This document shows positions 8,175-17,777 of a stretch of DNA of 64,000 nucleotides, piece by piece. The position numbers were made by a program, and so were the translations under genes. Below the pieces are notes generated by a model. The model worked only from the letters and a program-made list of their open reading frames with translations. It was not told the origin of the DNA and ran no database searches. Source of the stretch: Phaeobacter piscinae (lineage in GTDB: Bacteria > Pseudomonadota > Alphaproteobacteria > Rhodobacterales > Rhodobacteraceae); contig NZ_CP010681.1 in NCBI RefSeq assembly GCF_002407245.1, positions 186,001 to 250,000 on the forward strand, in the 5' to 3' direction. Positions within the stretch are counted from its first letter, which is position 1. Each line of letters opens with the position of its first letter.

Positions 8175-10109
8175 ATGAAAGACATTGCCGAAATCTTTGC
8201 CGAACAATACGGCGAAACGCGCGAGCAGGAGATGTCGTTGCAGGACTATCTGAATGCCTGCCGCGATGATCCCAGCATGTACGCCAATGTCGCTGAGCGT
8301 ATGCTCAAGGCGATTGGCGAAGAAGAACTGGTCGATACATCGAAAGATGCGCGACTGGGGCCGATCTTTCAGAACCGCACAATCAAACGATACTCTGCCT
8401 TCAAAGATTTCTACGGCATGGAGGACACGATTGAGCGGATCGTGGGCTACTTCCGCCACGCCGCGCAGGGGTTGGAAGAGCGCAAACAGATCCTCTACCT
8501 GCTGGGCCCCGTTGGCGGCGGCAAATCCTCTCTCGCGGAACGGCTGAAGCGTCTGGTCGAGGATCAGCCGATCTACGTTCTGAAGGCAGGGGACCAGTTG
8601 TCCCCCATTTTCGAGAGCCCGCTTGGCCTCTTCGATCCGGTGCGGATGGGCAAACTTCTGAACGATGAATACGGGATCGCGCAGCACCGCCTGCCCGGGC
8701 TGATGTCACCTTGGGCGGTGCAGCGGCTTGATGAATTCGGCGGCGATATCAATAAATTTTCGGTGGTGCGACTGTATCCGTCTCGGCTGCGCCGGATCTG
8801 CGTGGCCAAGGTTGAGCCGGGGGATGAGAACAATCAGGACATTTCTACCCTGGTGGGCAAAGTCGACATTCGCCAGCTGGAGCATTTCAGCCAGGACAAC
8901 CCGGATGCCTATAGCTTCTCAGGCGGTCTGAACCGCGCAACACAGGGCATTCTTGAATTTGTTGAGATGTTCAAGGCTCCGATCAAGATGCTGCACCCGC
9001 TGCTTACCGCGACGCAGGAAGGCAATTATATGGGGACCGAAAGCTTCGGCGCGATCCCCTTTACCGGCCTGATCCTTGCTCATTCCAATGAATCTGAATG
9101 GCAGCAGTTCAAGAACAACAAGAACAATGAAGCCTTCATTGACCGGGTATCGATTGTGAAGGTGCCGTACTGCCTGCGCGTCACCGAGGAGGCGAAGATC
9201 TACGACAAGCTGATTGAGCACAGCGAGCTTGCAGCAGCGCCCTGTGCCCCTGAGACGTTGAAAATCCTCAGCCGGTTCTCGGTTCTCACCCGGCTGAAGC
9301 CGCATGAGAACTCCAACCTCTATTCGAAGCTACGGGTCTACGATGGCGAGAGCCTGAAGGACACCGACCCCAAAGCGAAAACCGTGCAGGAGTATCAGGA
9401 TCGCGCCGGAGTTGATGAGGGCATGAACGGGATCTCCACGCGGTTTGCCTTCAAGGTGCTGTCGACCACGTTCAACTTCGACACCGATGAGGTCGCAGCT
9501 GATCCGGTTCATCTGATGTATGTGTTGGAACAGATGATCAAGCGCGAGCAGTTCCCAACGGAGACGGAGGCAAAATATCTTGCCTTCATCAAGACAGAAT
9601 TGGCGCCGCGCTATGAGGAGTTCATCGGCAACGAAATCCAGAAGGCCTATCTGGAGAGCTATACCGAATACGGGCAGAACGTGTTCGACCGGTATATCTC
9701 CTACGCTGACGCTTGGATTGAGGAGCAAGATTACAAGGACCCCGATACTGGCCAGCTCTATGATCGCGAGGTTTTGGATGCGGAGCTCAGCAAGATTGAA
9801 AAACCCGTCGGCATCGCCAACCCCAAGGATTTCCGCAATGAGGTTGTGAAATTCGCCCTGCGCCACCGCGCCAATACCGGCTCAAACCCGGCGTGGAATT
9901 CCTATGAGAAGCTGCGCGATGTGATCGAAAAACACATGTTCAGCCAGGTCGAGGAGCTGCTTCCGGTGATTTCCTTTGGCTCCAAGAAGGACAGCAAAAC
10001 CGAGGGCAAACATCAGGAGTTCGTCGAACGGATGCGCAGCCACGGTTACACCGACCGGCAGGTCCGCAGGTTGGTGGAGTGGTACATGCGCGTGAACAAG
10101 GCGGGCTAA
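8175..10109 (+). CDS. prkA: PrkA-family serine protein kinase (YeaG)
   Basis: Serine protein kinase of the PrkA/YeaG family, 644 residues, the family's normal length. An AAA-like P-loop domain at the N-terminus carries GPVGGGKS (111-118); the C-terminal third is the PrkA kinase-like domain. The family acts in starvation and stress adaptation (nitrogen starvation in E. coli; sporulation in Bacillus). The start is supported by AGGAGG ten bases upstream. It is followed after 21 bases by yeaH and then spoVR, a conserved trio in Proteobacteria that probably forms one stress-induced operon. The substrate is not deducible from sequence. Confidence 0.96.
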   Translation: MKDIAEIFAEQYGETREQEMSLQDYLNACRDDPSMYANVAERMLKAIGEEELVDTSKDARLGPIFQNRTIKRYSAFKDFYGMEDTIERIVGYFRHAAQGLEERKQILYLLGPVGGGKSSLAERLKRLVEDQPIYVLKAGDQLSPIFESPLGLFDPVRMGKLLNDEYGIAQHRLPGLMSPWAVQRLDEFGGDINKFSVVRLYPSRLRRICVAKVEPGDENNQDISTLVGKVDIRQLEHFSQDNPDAYSFSGGLNRATQGILEFVEMFKAPIKMLHPLLTATQEGNYMGTESFGAIPFTGLILAHSNESEWQQFKNNKNNEAFIDRVSIVKVPYCLRVTEEAKIYDKLIEHSELAAAPCAPETLKILSRFSVLTRLKPHENSNLYSKLRVYDGESLKDTDPKAKTVQEYQDRAGVDEGMNGISTRFAFKVLSTTFNFDTDEVAADPVHLMYVLEQMIKREQFPTETEAKYLAFIKTELAPRYEEFIGNEIQKAYLESYTEYGQNVFDRYISYADAWIEEQDYKDPDTGQLYDREVLDAELSKIEKPVGIANPKDFRNEVVKFALRHRANTGSNPAWNSYEKLRDVIEKHMFSQVEELLPVISFGSKKDSKTEGKHQEFVERMRSHGYTDRQVRRLVEWYMRVNKAG

Positions 10110-10130
10110 CAGAAAAAGGGTGGGTGCCAG

Positions 10131-11468
10131 ATGCATCATTTTATCGACAGGCGCGCCAATCCCAAGGGCAAGAGTTTGGGGAACCGGCAACGGTTCCTTG
10201 AACGTGCCCGCGAAAGTATCAAGGAACGTGTCGACAGATCGGTCCGAGATAAGTCGATCAAGGATGGTGGTGGCATCCCGGCCGAGGGCGAGAAGGTCAC
10301 CATCCCCTCCCGCGGGCTGAAGGAACCCCGGTTTCACCATTCCCCCAAGGGGGGGCGGCGGCGCCATGTGCTGCCGGGCAACAAGGAATTCGTGGTTGGC
10401 GATACGCTGAAACGACCCCAGGGCGGTGCGGGTGAGGGCGGCAAACAGGCCTCCGAGGATGGTGATGGCGCGGATGAATTCTCCTTCACCCTGACGCGGG
10501 ACGAATATCTTGAAATTCTGTTCGATGGGCTGGAGCTGCCGGATCTGGTCGAAAAGGCCACTGTAGAGACAGAAACTATCGGAACACGCCGCGCCGGGCT
10601 GACCACGGCGGGCACGCCGAATAACCTCAACCTTGTGCGGACCATGCGCAATTCCTTGGGGCGCCGGATCGCGTTGCAGCGGCCCTCCGCCAGATCTATT
10701 GCCGAGCTACAGGCCGAGATTGAAGAGCTGGAGTCGCTGTCGGAGCGTAGCGAAAAACAGCAGATCCATCTCGAGGATTTGCGCCATCGGCTGGAGGTGT
10801 TGGAGCGCAAACGTCGGGTAGTGGGCTACATTGACCCGCTGGATCTGCGGTATGATACGCATGTGCCAGAGAAAATCCGCAATTCGCGCGCGGTCGTCTT
10901 CTGCCTTATGGATGTGTCGGGTTCCATGCAGGAGCGGGAGAAGGATCTGGCGAAACGCTTCTTCCTGCTGCTGCATCTGTTTCTGACGCGCAGCTATGAA
11001 CACACCGAACTGGTGTTCGTGCGCCATACCCATCACGCGCAGGAGGTCGATGAAGAGACGTTTTTCTATGCGCGCGAAACTGGTGGCACCATTGTCTCGA
11101 CCGCGCTGGAAAAAATGAAGGAGATCGTCGCTGAACGGTATCCGCCGGATGAATGGAACATCTATGGCGCGCAGGCGTCTGACGGGGAAAACTTCGGCAA
11201 TGACTCGGCGCGCTGCAAGGCGCTGCTACTGGAGGATCTGCTGCCGGTTTGTCAGTACTACGCTTACGTCGAAATCGTCGATGAAAACGCAGAGATGCTG
11301 TTGAACAATCCCGAGGCGGGCGAGGATTTGTGGCAGAACTATCGGCAGGTGAAGGCACAGGCTCCGCATTTTGAAATGCAGCGCGTGTCGCAGCCATCGC
11401 ATATCTATCCGATTTTCCGGGAGTTTTTCCTTCCCAAGGCAAAAGGGGCGCAGAATGCAGGCGGGTGA
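10131..11468 (+). CDS. yeaH: YeaH/YhbH family protein (DUF444, VWA-like)
   Basis: Partner of PrkA in the yeaG-yeaH-ycgB type operon; biochemical role not established. The first ~110 residues are basic and glycine-rich. The middle (~190-225) is a charged, probably coiled-coil stretch. A von Willebrand A-like fold follows, with the MIDAS-type motif DVSGSM beginning at Asp261, which suggests metal-dependent protein binding. Length (445 aa) is normal for DUF444. A GGGTGGG ribosome site precedes the ATG. The 3' end overlaps the spoVR start by 14 bases, indicating coupled translation. Confidence 0.94.
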   Translation: MHHFIDRRANPKGKSLGNRQRFLERARESIKERVDRSVRDKSIKDGGGIPAEGEKVTIPSRGLKEPRFHHSPKGGRRRHVLPGNKEFVVGDTLKRPQGGAGEGGKQASEDGDGADEFSFTLTRDEYLEILFDGLELPDLVEKATVETETIGTRRAGLTTAGTPNNLNLVRTMRNSLGRRIALQRPSARSIAELQAEIEELESLSERSEKQQIHLEDLRHRLEVLERKRRVVGYIDPLDLRYDTHVPEKIRNSRAVVFCLMDVSGSMQEREKDLAKRFFLLLHLFLTRSYEHTELVFVRHTHHAQEVDEETFFYARETGGTIVSTALEKMKEIVAERYPPDEWNIYGAQASDGENFGNDSARCKALLLEDLLPVCQYYAYVEIVDENAEMLLNNPEAGEDLWQNYRQVKAQAPHFEMQRVSQPSHIYPIFREFFLPKAKGAQNAGG

Positions 11469-12963
11469 CACTGTCGCGAAACCGATGTTCACAGGGCCGG
11501 AATGGACCTTTGAGTTGTTGGAAGTCGCGCGCGATGCGATTGAGGAAATCGCGCTCAATGATCTGGGGCTGGACGTCTATCCAAACCAGATCGAGATCAT
11601 CTCGGCCGAACAGATGCTGGATGCCTATTCCTGCGTCGGCCTGCCCCTGATGTATCAGCACTGGTCGTTTGGGAAGCATTTTGCCCGTGATGAGGCGCTT
11701 TACCGGACCGGGCGACAGGGGCTGGCCTACGAGATTGTCATCAACTCAAACCCCTGTATCAGCTACAATATGGAAGAGAACACCATGGCCATGCAGACGC
11801 TGGTCATGGCGCATGCGGCCTTTGGGCATAATCATTTCTTCAAGAACAACTATCTGTTCCAGCAATGGACCGATGCGGCTGGTATCCATGATTACCTGGC
11901 CTTCGCCAAGAATTACATCTCGGCCTGCGAGGAACGCTATGGCCTCAGCGCGGTTGAGGAAATCCTTGATGCGGCCCATGCATTGCAGTCGCAGGGGGTG
12001 TTTCGCTACGGGCGCCCGCCCAAACCAACTACCGAAGAATTGGCCGCGATGCAGAAGGTGCGCGAGGGTCATGAGAGCGCGCAGAGCGTATTGGACATCT
12101 GGACCGATGCGACGTTGGGCCGGGACAAGCTGGAACAGATCAAGGATGAACCCTACAGTGCCCGCCGCAAGCTGATGAATCTGCCGCAGGAGAACCTGCT
12201 GTATTTTCTGGAAAAGCACAGTCCGGTGCTGGAGCCTTGGCAATGCGAGATCCTGCGCATTGTGCGGATGCTGGCGCAGTATCTTTATCCGCAGAAGCAG
12301 ACCAAGGTCATGAATGAGGGGTGCGCGACCTTTGTGCATTATTACATCATCAACAAGCTGTTCGAGCAGGGGCGCCTGACCGAAGGCTCCTATATGGAAA
12401 TGATGCACAGCCACACCAATGTAGTGCTCCAGCCCGAGTATGACGACCCGCGTTACTCGGGCATCAATCCCTATGCGCTCGGCTTTGCGATGATGCAGGA
12501 TATCCGGCGGATCTGCGAGGCGCCGACCGATGAGGACCGGGAGTGGTTCCCTGATTTTGCAGGTGATCCGGATTGGCGCCGGGTGATGCGGGACGCCTGG
12601 GCCAACTACCGGGATGAAAGCTTCATCCAGCAGTTCCTGTCGCCGCATCTCATTCGCAAGTTCAAGCTGTTCACCCTCGCGGATGATGCGGATCAATCAC
12701 ATCTGGTGGTGAGCCAGATTCACAACCGAACCGGCTATCGCTCCGTGCGCCGGGATCTCGCCCATTCTTACGATCTGGCCTATTTAGAGCCTGATATTCA
12801 GGTCACCGACGCCGACCTGAAGGGCGATCGCGAGCTGAAGCTGACCCATACCGTTCGGGACGGAATCCACCTGTCGGAGGAGGACCGCGACGAGGTGCTG
12901 AAGCACCTGCGCAGGCTATGGGGATACGATGTCAGTCTTGCGGCAGTCGATGCAGGGGAATGA
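11455..12963 (+). CDS. SpoVR family protein (YcgB-like)
   Basis: Third gene of the PrkA module. The 502-residue product starts with the typical GPEWTFELLEV segment and contains the conserved histidine- and acid-rich core (for example NEGCATFVHYY). SpoVR proteins take part in spore cortex formation in Bacillus, but this organism is a presumed non-sporer, where they accompany PrkA in the stress response; the mechanism is unknown. I placed the start at ATG 11455 inside the end of yeaH, preceded by AAAGGGGCG. A longer frame back to 11371 only extends into yeaH sequence. An internal ATG at 11485 is also possible. It ends 7 bases before the convergent GntR gene. Confidence 0.94.
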   Translation: MQAGDTVAKPMFTGPEWTFELLEVARDAIEEIALNDLGLDVYPNQIEIISAEQMLDAYSCVGLPLMYQHWSFGKHFARDEALYRTGRQGLAYEIVINSNPCISYNMEENTMAMQTLVMAHAAFGHNHFFKNNYLFQQWTDAAGIHDYLAFAKNYISACEERYGLSAVEEILDAAHALQSQGVFRYGRPPKPTTEELAAMQKVREGHESAQSVLDIWTDATLGRDKLEQIKDEPYSARRKLMNLPQENLLYFLEKHSPVLEPWQCEILRIVRMLAQYLYPQKQTKVMNEGCATFVHYYIINKLFEQGRLTEGSYMEMMHSHTNVVLQPEYDDPRYSGINPYALGFAMMQDIRRICEAPTDEDREWFPDFAGDPDWRRVMRDAWANYRDESFIQQFLSPHLIRKFKLFTLADDADQSHLVVSQIHNRTGYRSVRRDLAHSYDLAYLEPDIQVTDADLKGDRELKLTHTVRDGIHLSEEDRDEVLKHLRRLWGYDVSLAAVDAGE

Positions 12964-12970
12964 GGCTGGA

Positions 12971-13636
12971 TCAGGGGATCTGAGCCCGCAATTGCTCCTC
13001 AAGTGAGGTTTTGGCCGCCAGTATATGTTCTGCCGTGAGCCGGGCGGCCTGTTCAGCATCGCGCGCTTCGCAGGCGCGGAGAATAGCGCGATGTTCCTGG
13101 TCGCTGCGGGCCATGCCGTCACTCATGATCAACTGCGCCCGCAGATAGCGGTCGATACGATCCATCGCGCCCTCAACGACTTCGACATGGTAGGGCAGGC
13201 CGCTGACGCCATAGAGCGTGCCGTGGAATTGCCGGTTCAGCGGTCCCCATTGCATCGGATCATTGCAGGCCGCAAAGGCATCCAGATGCGCATGGGCCTG
13301 ATCTGTGATCTCTTGCGTCATGTTGGCAACCGCGGCGCGGATAATATCGGCCTCAAGTTTTGCGCGCAGATCAAAAATCTCGGAGGCATCCTGCATCGAC
13401 AGGGTCGCGACCACCGCTCCTTTGTAGCGCTGTGAGGTGACCAACCCCTGTTGTTCCAAACGGGCGATGGCCTCGCGTACGGGAAAGCGCGAGGTGCGAA
13501 AGGCCTTGGCGATTTCATCCTGTCGCAGGGGGGTGCCGTCAGAGAGCTCGCCGGTGATGATTGCCTTCTGCAGGGCACGAAAAATGATCGTCGCCGCAGA
13601 CTCACTCTTGGAGATATCGATAGCGTGCAGTTTCAA
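12971..13636 (-). CDS. GntR-family (FCD/FadR-type) transcriptional regulator
   Basis: Winged-helix DNA-binding regulator of the GntR/FadR group, ~221 residues. The N-terminal HTH includes LRQDEIAKAFRTSRFPVREA, the FadR-type recognition segment. The C-terminal FCD ligand-binding domain holds the spaced His residues expected to bind metal or a small carboxylate. I chose a TTG start at 13636 because GAGGAAC lies six bases upstream; an in-frame ATG at 13663 lacks a ribosome site. The frame extends further to 13852, but that would run through a terminator. Its target is unknown; FCD regulators often respond to organic acids. It is convergent with spoVR. Confidence 0.85.
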   Translation of the reverse strand: MKLHAIDISKSESAATIIFRALQKAIITGELSDGTPLRQDEIAKAFRTSRFPVREAIARLEQQGLVTSQRYKGAVVATLSMQDASEIFDLRAKLEADIIRAAVANMTQEITDQAHAHLDAFAACNDPMQWGPLNRQFHGTLYGVSGLPYHVEVVEGAMDRIDRYLRAQLIMSDGMARSDQEHRAILRACEARDAEQAARLTAEHILAAKTSLEEQLRAQIP

Positions 13637-13750
13637 TCCGGTTCCTCGGCCAAAGCGGAGCATGTGAGGTTGATTATGCCTGTGGTTGAACCTTGCCGCC
13701 AGCCCTGTGGGCGTGTCTGAATCCGGATTCGACGGATGCGCAGCCCAAAT

Positions 13751-13776
13751 GAAAACGCAGGCCGGGTGGCCTGCGT
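13751..13776 (-). terminator. Rho-independent terminator of the formaldehyde dehydrogenase gene
   Basis: A perfect 9-bp stem (ACGCAGGCC with GGCCTGCGT, 13755-13763 and 13768-13776) with a four-base loop, followed on the minus strand by TTTTC. It lies just past the dehydrogenase stop and separates it from the GntR gene. Confidence 0.8.
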
Positions 13777-13814
13777 CATGGTTTTGTCTGTCGTGTCTTA
13801 TTTGCGATGCAGGA

Positions 13815-14930
13815 TCAGAATTCGACGACGGCGCGGATCGATTTGCCTTCATGCATCAGGTCGAACCCGTGGTTGATTTCATCAAGAGACAGCTTGTGGG
13901 TAATCATCGGATCGATTTCGATCTTGCCGTCCATATACCAGTCTACAATCTTGGGCACATCCGTCCGCCCGGCCGCGCCGCCGAAGGCGGTGCCGCGCCA
14001 GCTGCGGCCTGTGACCAGCTGGAACGGACGGGTGGAGATTTCGGCACCTGCCGGTGCAACGCCGATAATGATGCTCTCACCCCAGCCTTTATGCGCAGCT
14101 TCAAGCGCGGTCCGCATCACCTGTACATTGCCCGTGGCATCGAAGGTGTAATCTGCGCCACCTTTGGTCAGCTCCACGAGATGAGCGACCAAATCGCCGT
14201 CAACCTCAGCCGGGTTCACAAAATCGGTCATGCCAAACTGCGTGGCCATCTCGACCTTGCCGGGGTTGAGGTCCACACCGACGATCTGATCCGCACCGGC
14301 CAAGCGCAGGCCCTGAATCACGTTGAGGCCAATCCCGCCGAGACCAAAGACAATCGCGCGTGAGCCGATCTCTACCTTGGCGGTGTTGATCACCGCGCCG
14401 ATACCCGTGGTGACACCGCAACCGATGTAGCAGACCTTGTCGAAAGGGGCGTCTTTGCGGATTTTGGCCAAGGCGATTTCGGGCACCACCGTGTGGTTGG
14501 CGAAGGTGGAGCACCCCATGTAGTGGTAGATCGGCGTGCCATCCAGCATTGAGAACCGTGTGGAGCCGTCGGGCAGCAGGCCTTGCCCTTGCGTTGAGCG
14601 GATCGCCTGACACAGGTTGGTCTTGGGGTTGAGGCAGTATTCGCATTCGCGGCATTCCGGCGTGTAAAGCGGGATCACATGGTCGCCCACTTCCAGGCTG
14701 GTCACGCCTTCGCCCACTTCGACCACGACGCCTGCACCCTCATGGCCCAGAATTGCCGGAAAGATCCCCTCGGGATCATCACCAGAGCGGGTGAACTCAT
14801 CCGTGTGGCAAAGACCAGTTGCTTTGATTTCGACCAGCACCTCGCCCTTTTTCGGGCCTTCGAGGTTCACCTCCATAATCTCCAGCGGTTTGCCCGGGGC
14901 AACGGCCACAGCGGCGCGAGTGCGTATCAT
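13815..14930 (-). CDS. frmA: S-(hydroxymethyl)glutathione dehydrogenase / class III alcohol dehydrogenase
   Basis: Zinc- and NAD-dependent class III alcohol dehydrogenase that oxidises the glutathione-formaldehyde adduct to S-formylglutathione, a detoxification step in marine bacteria handling C1 and methylated compounds. At 371 residues it is of normal length. The catalytic zinc ligands appear as Cys41 (GLCHTDE) and His63 (GHEGAG). The structural zinc uses Cys93, 96, 99 and 107. The Rossmann motif is [14 protein letters not shown] precedes the ATG. No S-formylglutathione hydrolase gene lies beside it here. GSNO reductase activity is also common in this class. The function call is firm; gene naming varies (adhC, frmA, adhI). 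Confidence 0.95.
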   Translation of the reverse strand: MIRTRAAVAVAPGKPLEIMEVNLEGPKKGEVLVEIKATGLCHTDEFTRSGDDPEGIFPAILGHEGAGVVVEVGEGVTSLEVGDHVIPLYTPECRECEYCLNPKTNLCQAIRSTQGQGLLPDGSTRFSMLDGTPIYHYMGCSTFANHTVVPEIALAKIRKDAPFDKVCYIGCGVTTGIGAVINTAKVEIGSRAIVFGLGGIGLNVIQGLRLAGADQIVGVDLNPGKVEMATQFGMTDFVNPAEVDGDLVAHLVELTKGGADYTFDATGNVQVMRTALEAAHKGWGESIIIGVAPAGAEISTRPFQLVTGRSWRGTAFGGAAGRTDVPKIVDWYMDGKIEIDPMITHKLSLDEINHGFDLMHEGKSIRAVVEF

Positions 14931-15260
14931 GGTGAAATTCCTTTGTTCTGTCTGTGACGGCAGGCGCCAATTGCGCTGAGCCGCATATTGGCAGACCCGT
15001 TGGGGGGGCGTAAACCACCCGCCGTCGCGGGATGTGCATTTCTTGCTGTCGCCAGTCTAACGATGCTGATCGATTGCGCCCTGAAAAAATACGACAGCGG
15101 GGCTTCCGTTCCCGTCATCCCGGAGCCAGTTCGCGCTCAGGGTGGCTTCGATGTTGAAAGGATTTAATTTCACACGGATAGGCTCTTGACCTTCCTGTGA
15201 CTGGAAGCCCCATATCAGCGAAGTTACGATCTTAATGACAATGTCTGGAAGGTGTCAGCC
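14931..15260. other. Divergent intergenic region frmA-copA
   Basis: About 330 bases without a supported gene. The right part carries the MerR/CueR-type promoter of copA. The left part must hold the frmA promoter, which I could not place. Short reading frames over it have no support. Confidence 0.6.
15186..15216 (+). promoter_or_regulatory. CueR/MerR-type promoter-operator of copA
   Basis: The -35 element TTGACC (15186-15191) and -10-like CATATC (15211-15216) are 19 bases apart, the long spacing typical of MerR-family promoters. Between them lies the dyad CTTCC (15191-15195) N7 GGAAG (15203-15207), matching the CTTCC/GGAAG core of CueR operators. The regulator gene is immediately downstream of copA. 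Confidence 0.78.
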
Positions 15261-17777
15261 ATGGAAAAATCACATGTCAGGGAGCGGACTATTGAGGTGA
15301 CCGGCCTGAGCTGTGCGGGCTGTGTTGGCCGGGCAGAGCGGGCGTTGGCTGCGGTGCCAGGGGTGAAGGAGGCGTCCGTCAATCTGGCAACCAGCAAGGC
15401 GCGCGTTGTTGGTTCGTCCGAGGTATCGGCGGAGGGTCTGCGCGGAGCCTTGAAAACGGTCGGATACCCGGCGGCAGAGGCGACGATTGAGTTGCAGATC
15501 AGTGGTCTCACCTGCGCAAGCTGCGTTGGTCGCGTCGAACGCGCTCTGCAACAGGTCGACGGGGTGGTTTCGGCAGACGTGAACCTTGCACAGGAGCAGG
15601 CCCATGTGACCTATCTGGCCGGGGTGCTGACCGCCGAGGATCTGCTGAAGGCCAGCAAGCACGCAGGTTATCCCGCGACCCCAATCGGGAACACGCAAAG
15701 CGACGCCGATAGCCTGAAGGTTGAAAAGGAAGCTGAAATTCAGCGTCTTGGCTGGGAATTCCTTATCGCCGCGGCCCTGACGCTACCTGTCTTTGTGATT
15801 GAGATGGGTGGCCATATGATCCCTGCGCTGCACCATTGGGTTGCGCGCACCATCGGCACCGGAAACAGCCATATTCTGCAATTCCTGCTGACAACACTGG
15901 TGTTGTTTGGTCCCGGTCTGCGGTTCTACCGCCAGGGGGTGCCTGCGCTGCTGCGCGCTGCGCCGGATATGAATGCGCTGGTGGCGATCGGGACCGCGGC
16001 GGCCTACGGGTATTCGGTGGTGGCAACCTTTGCCCCGGACCTGCTGCCTGCGGGAACCGCCAATGTCTACTACGAGGCGGCAGCGGTAATCGTCACCCTG
16101 ATCCTGTTGGGGCGCTGGCTGGAGGCCCGCGCCAAGGGGCGCACCGGCGCTGCGATCCGTGCTCTGGTCGGGCTGCAGCCCAAGGTCGCGTTGGTTGTTA
16201 CGGGCACCAAGGCGGAGGAGCGTCCGGTCTCGGAGCTGCGCGTTGGCGATCATCTGCGGGCGCGACCGGGTGAGCGGATCGCCGTAGATGGCACGGTTTT
16301 GACCGGACGCTCCTTTGTTGATGAGAGCATGATCACCGGAGAACCGATTCCCTTGGAGAAAGCTGATGGCGATGTGCTAACGGCAGGCACCATCAATGGG
16401 GCTGCGGTTTTGGACTATCGCGCCACCCATGTCGGCGCCGATACGCTGCTGGCGCAGATCGTGCGCATGGTGGAGCAGGCGCAGGGCGCCAAACTGCCGG
16501 TGCAGGCGCTGGTGGATCGTGTGACACTGTGGTTTGTCCCGGCGGTGATCGTGATTGCGGCGCTGACGGTCGCTGTCTGGCTGCTGTTTGGCCCGGACCC
16601 GGCCCTGCCCTTGGCGCTGGTTGCGGGGGTGTCTGTGCTGATCATCGCCTGCCCCTGTGCAATGGGGCTGGCGACGCCAACGTCAATCATGGTTGGGATT
16701 GGGCGTGCGGCACAGATGGGCGTGCTGTTTCGCAAGGGAGACGCTCTGCAACGGTTGCAGGATACGCGCGTGGTTGCTTTGGATAAGACGGGCACCCTGA
16801 CGGAAGGCCGCCCGACACTGACCATGCTGCGCTGTGCCGACGGGTTTGACAGGGCCGGGCTGCTGCCACTGCTGGCGGCGGCAGAGGCCCAGTCGGAACA
16901 TCCGATCGCACGGGCCATAACGGCGGCAGCGGGGGCGGATATCCCGCAGGCGACAGAGGTCGAGGCCATCCCAGGATATGGTTTGCGTGCCACTGTAGCG
17001 GGCCAGCTGGTTCTTATCGGGGCTGCACGACTGATGACGCGTGAGGGTGTTTCCTGTGCGCCATTTGAGGCGGAGGCTGAGAGTCTCGCCGCGCGCGGTG
17101 CAACCACGCTATATGCGGCAGTTGATGGGCGCCTGGCCGGGTTGGTGGCCGTAACCGATCCCGTCAAAGAGGGCAGCCGTGCCGCTGTAAAGGCCATGGC
17201 CGCGCAGGGGCTGAAGGTTGCGATGCTGACCGGCGATGGGGCGGCCACGGCGCAGGCTATCGCTGATGATCTGGGGATTGAGATCGTTGAAGCGAACTGT
17301 TTGCCCGGTGATAAGGTGAGCGCATTGGAGGCGCTGCAGAAGCAACATGGGGCCCTTGCCTTCGTTGGTGACGGGATCAATGATGCCCCGGCTCTCGCGG
17401 CGGCAGACGTCGGGATTGCAATCGGCACTGGCACCGATGTGGCCATTGAGACAGCTGATATCGTCCTGGTCTCTGGCGACCTGCGCGGGGCGGTCAACGC
17501 CATTAAGATCAGCCGGGCGACGTTGCGCAATATCCGGCAGAATTTGGGGTGGGCCTTTGGTTACAATATACTTCTGGTGCCTGTGGCTGCGGGAGTCCTT
17601 GTGCCCTTCGGCGGGCCGCTTTTGTCGCCTGGATTGGCGGCTGGTGCGATGGCGCTGTCCAGTGTGTTTGTGCTCAGCAATGCGCTGCGCTTGCGTGGGC
17701 TGCGGTCGGACATAGGTCAGTCAGAGACACCGGCGGATCCAACACCCGCGCAGCAGATGAAAGAGGTGCGACCATGA
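15261..17777 (+). CDS. copA: Cu(I)-exporting P-type ATPase
   Basis: P1B-type ATPase that pumps cytosolic Cu(I) to the periplasm. Two N-terminal metal-binding (HMA) domains carry CAGC (Cys18, Cys21) and CASC (Cys85, Cys88). The transmembrane Cys-Pro-Cys is at 464-466, the phosphorylation motif DKTGT starts at Asp508, and the hinge GDGIND lies near the C-terminus. The 838-residue length is typical. I chose ATG 15261, preceded by GGAAGG at a good distance, over a GTG nine bases upstream. The stop overlaps the start of the CueR-like gene (ATGA), so pump and regulator are co-transcribed from a CueR-type promoter. Confidence 0.96.
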   Translation: MEKSHVRERTIEVTGLSCAGCVGRAERALAAVPGVKEASVNLATSKARVVGSSEVSAEGLRGALKTVGYPAAEATIELQISGLTCASCVGRVERALQQVDGVVSADVNLAQEQAHVTYLAGVLTAEDLLKASKHAGYPATPIGNTQSDADSLKVEKEAEIQRLGWEFLIAAALTLPVFVIEMGGHMIPALHHWVARTIGTGNSHILQFLLTTLVLFGPGLRFYRQGVPALLRAAPDMNALVAIGTAAAYGYSVVATFAPDLLPAGTANVYYEAAAVIVTLILLGRWLEARAKGRTGAAIRALVGLQPKVALVVTGTKAEERPVSELRVGDHLRARPGERIAVDGTVLTGRSFVDESMITGEPIPLEKADGDVLTAGTINGAAVLDYRATHVGADTLLAQIVRMVEQAQGAKLPVQALVDRVTLWFVPAVIVIAALTVAVWLLFGPDPALPLALVAGVSVLIIACPCAMGLATPTSIMVGIGRAAQMGVLFRKGDALQRLQDTRVVALDKTGTLTEGRPTLTMLRCADGFDRAGLLPLLAAAEAQSEHPIARAITAAAGADIPQATEVEAIPGYGLRATVAGQLVLIGAARLMTREGVSCAPFEAEAESLAARGATTLYAAVDGRLAGLVAVTDPVKEGSRAAVKAMAAQGLKVAMLTGDGAATAQAIADDLGIEIVEANCLPGDKVSALEALQKQHGALAFVGDGINDAPALAAADVGIAIGTGTDVAIETADIVLVSGDLRGAVNAIKISRATLRNIRQNLGWAFGYNILLVPVAAGVLVPFGGPLLSPGLAAGAMALSSVFVLSNALRLRGLRSDIGQSETPADPTPAQQMKEVRP

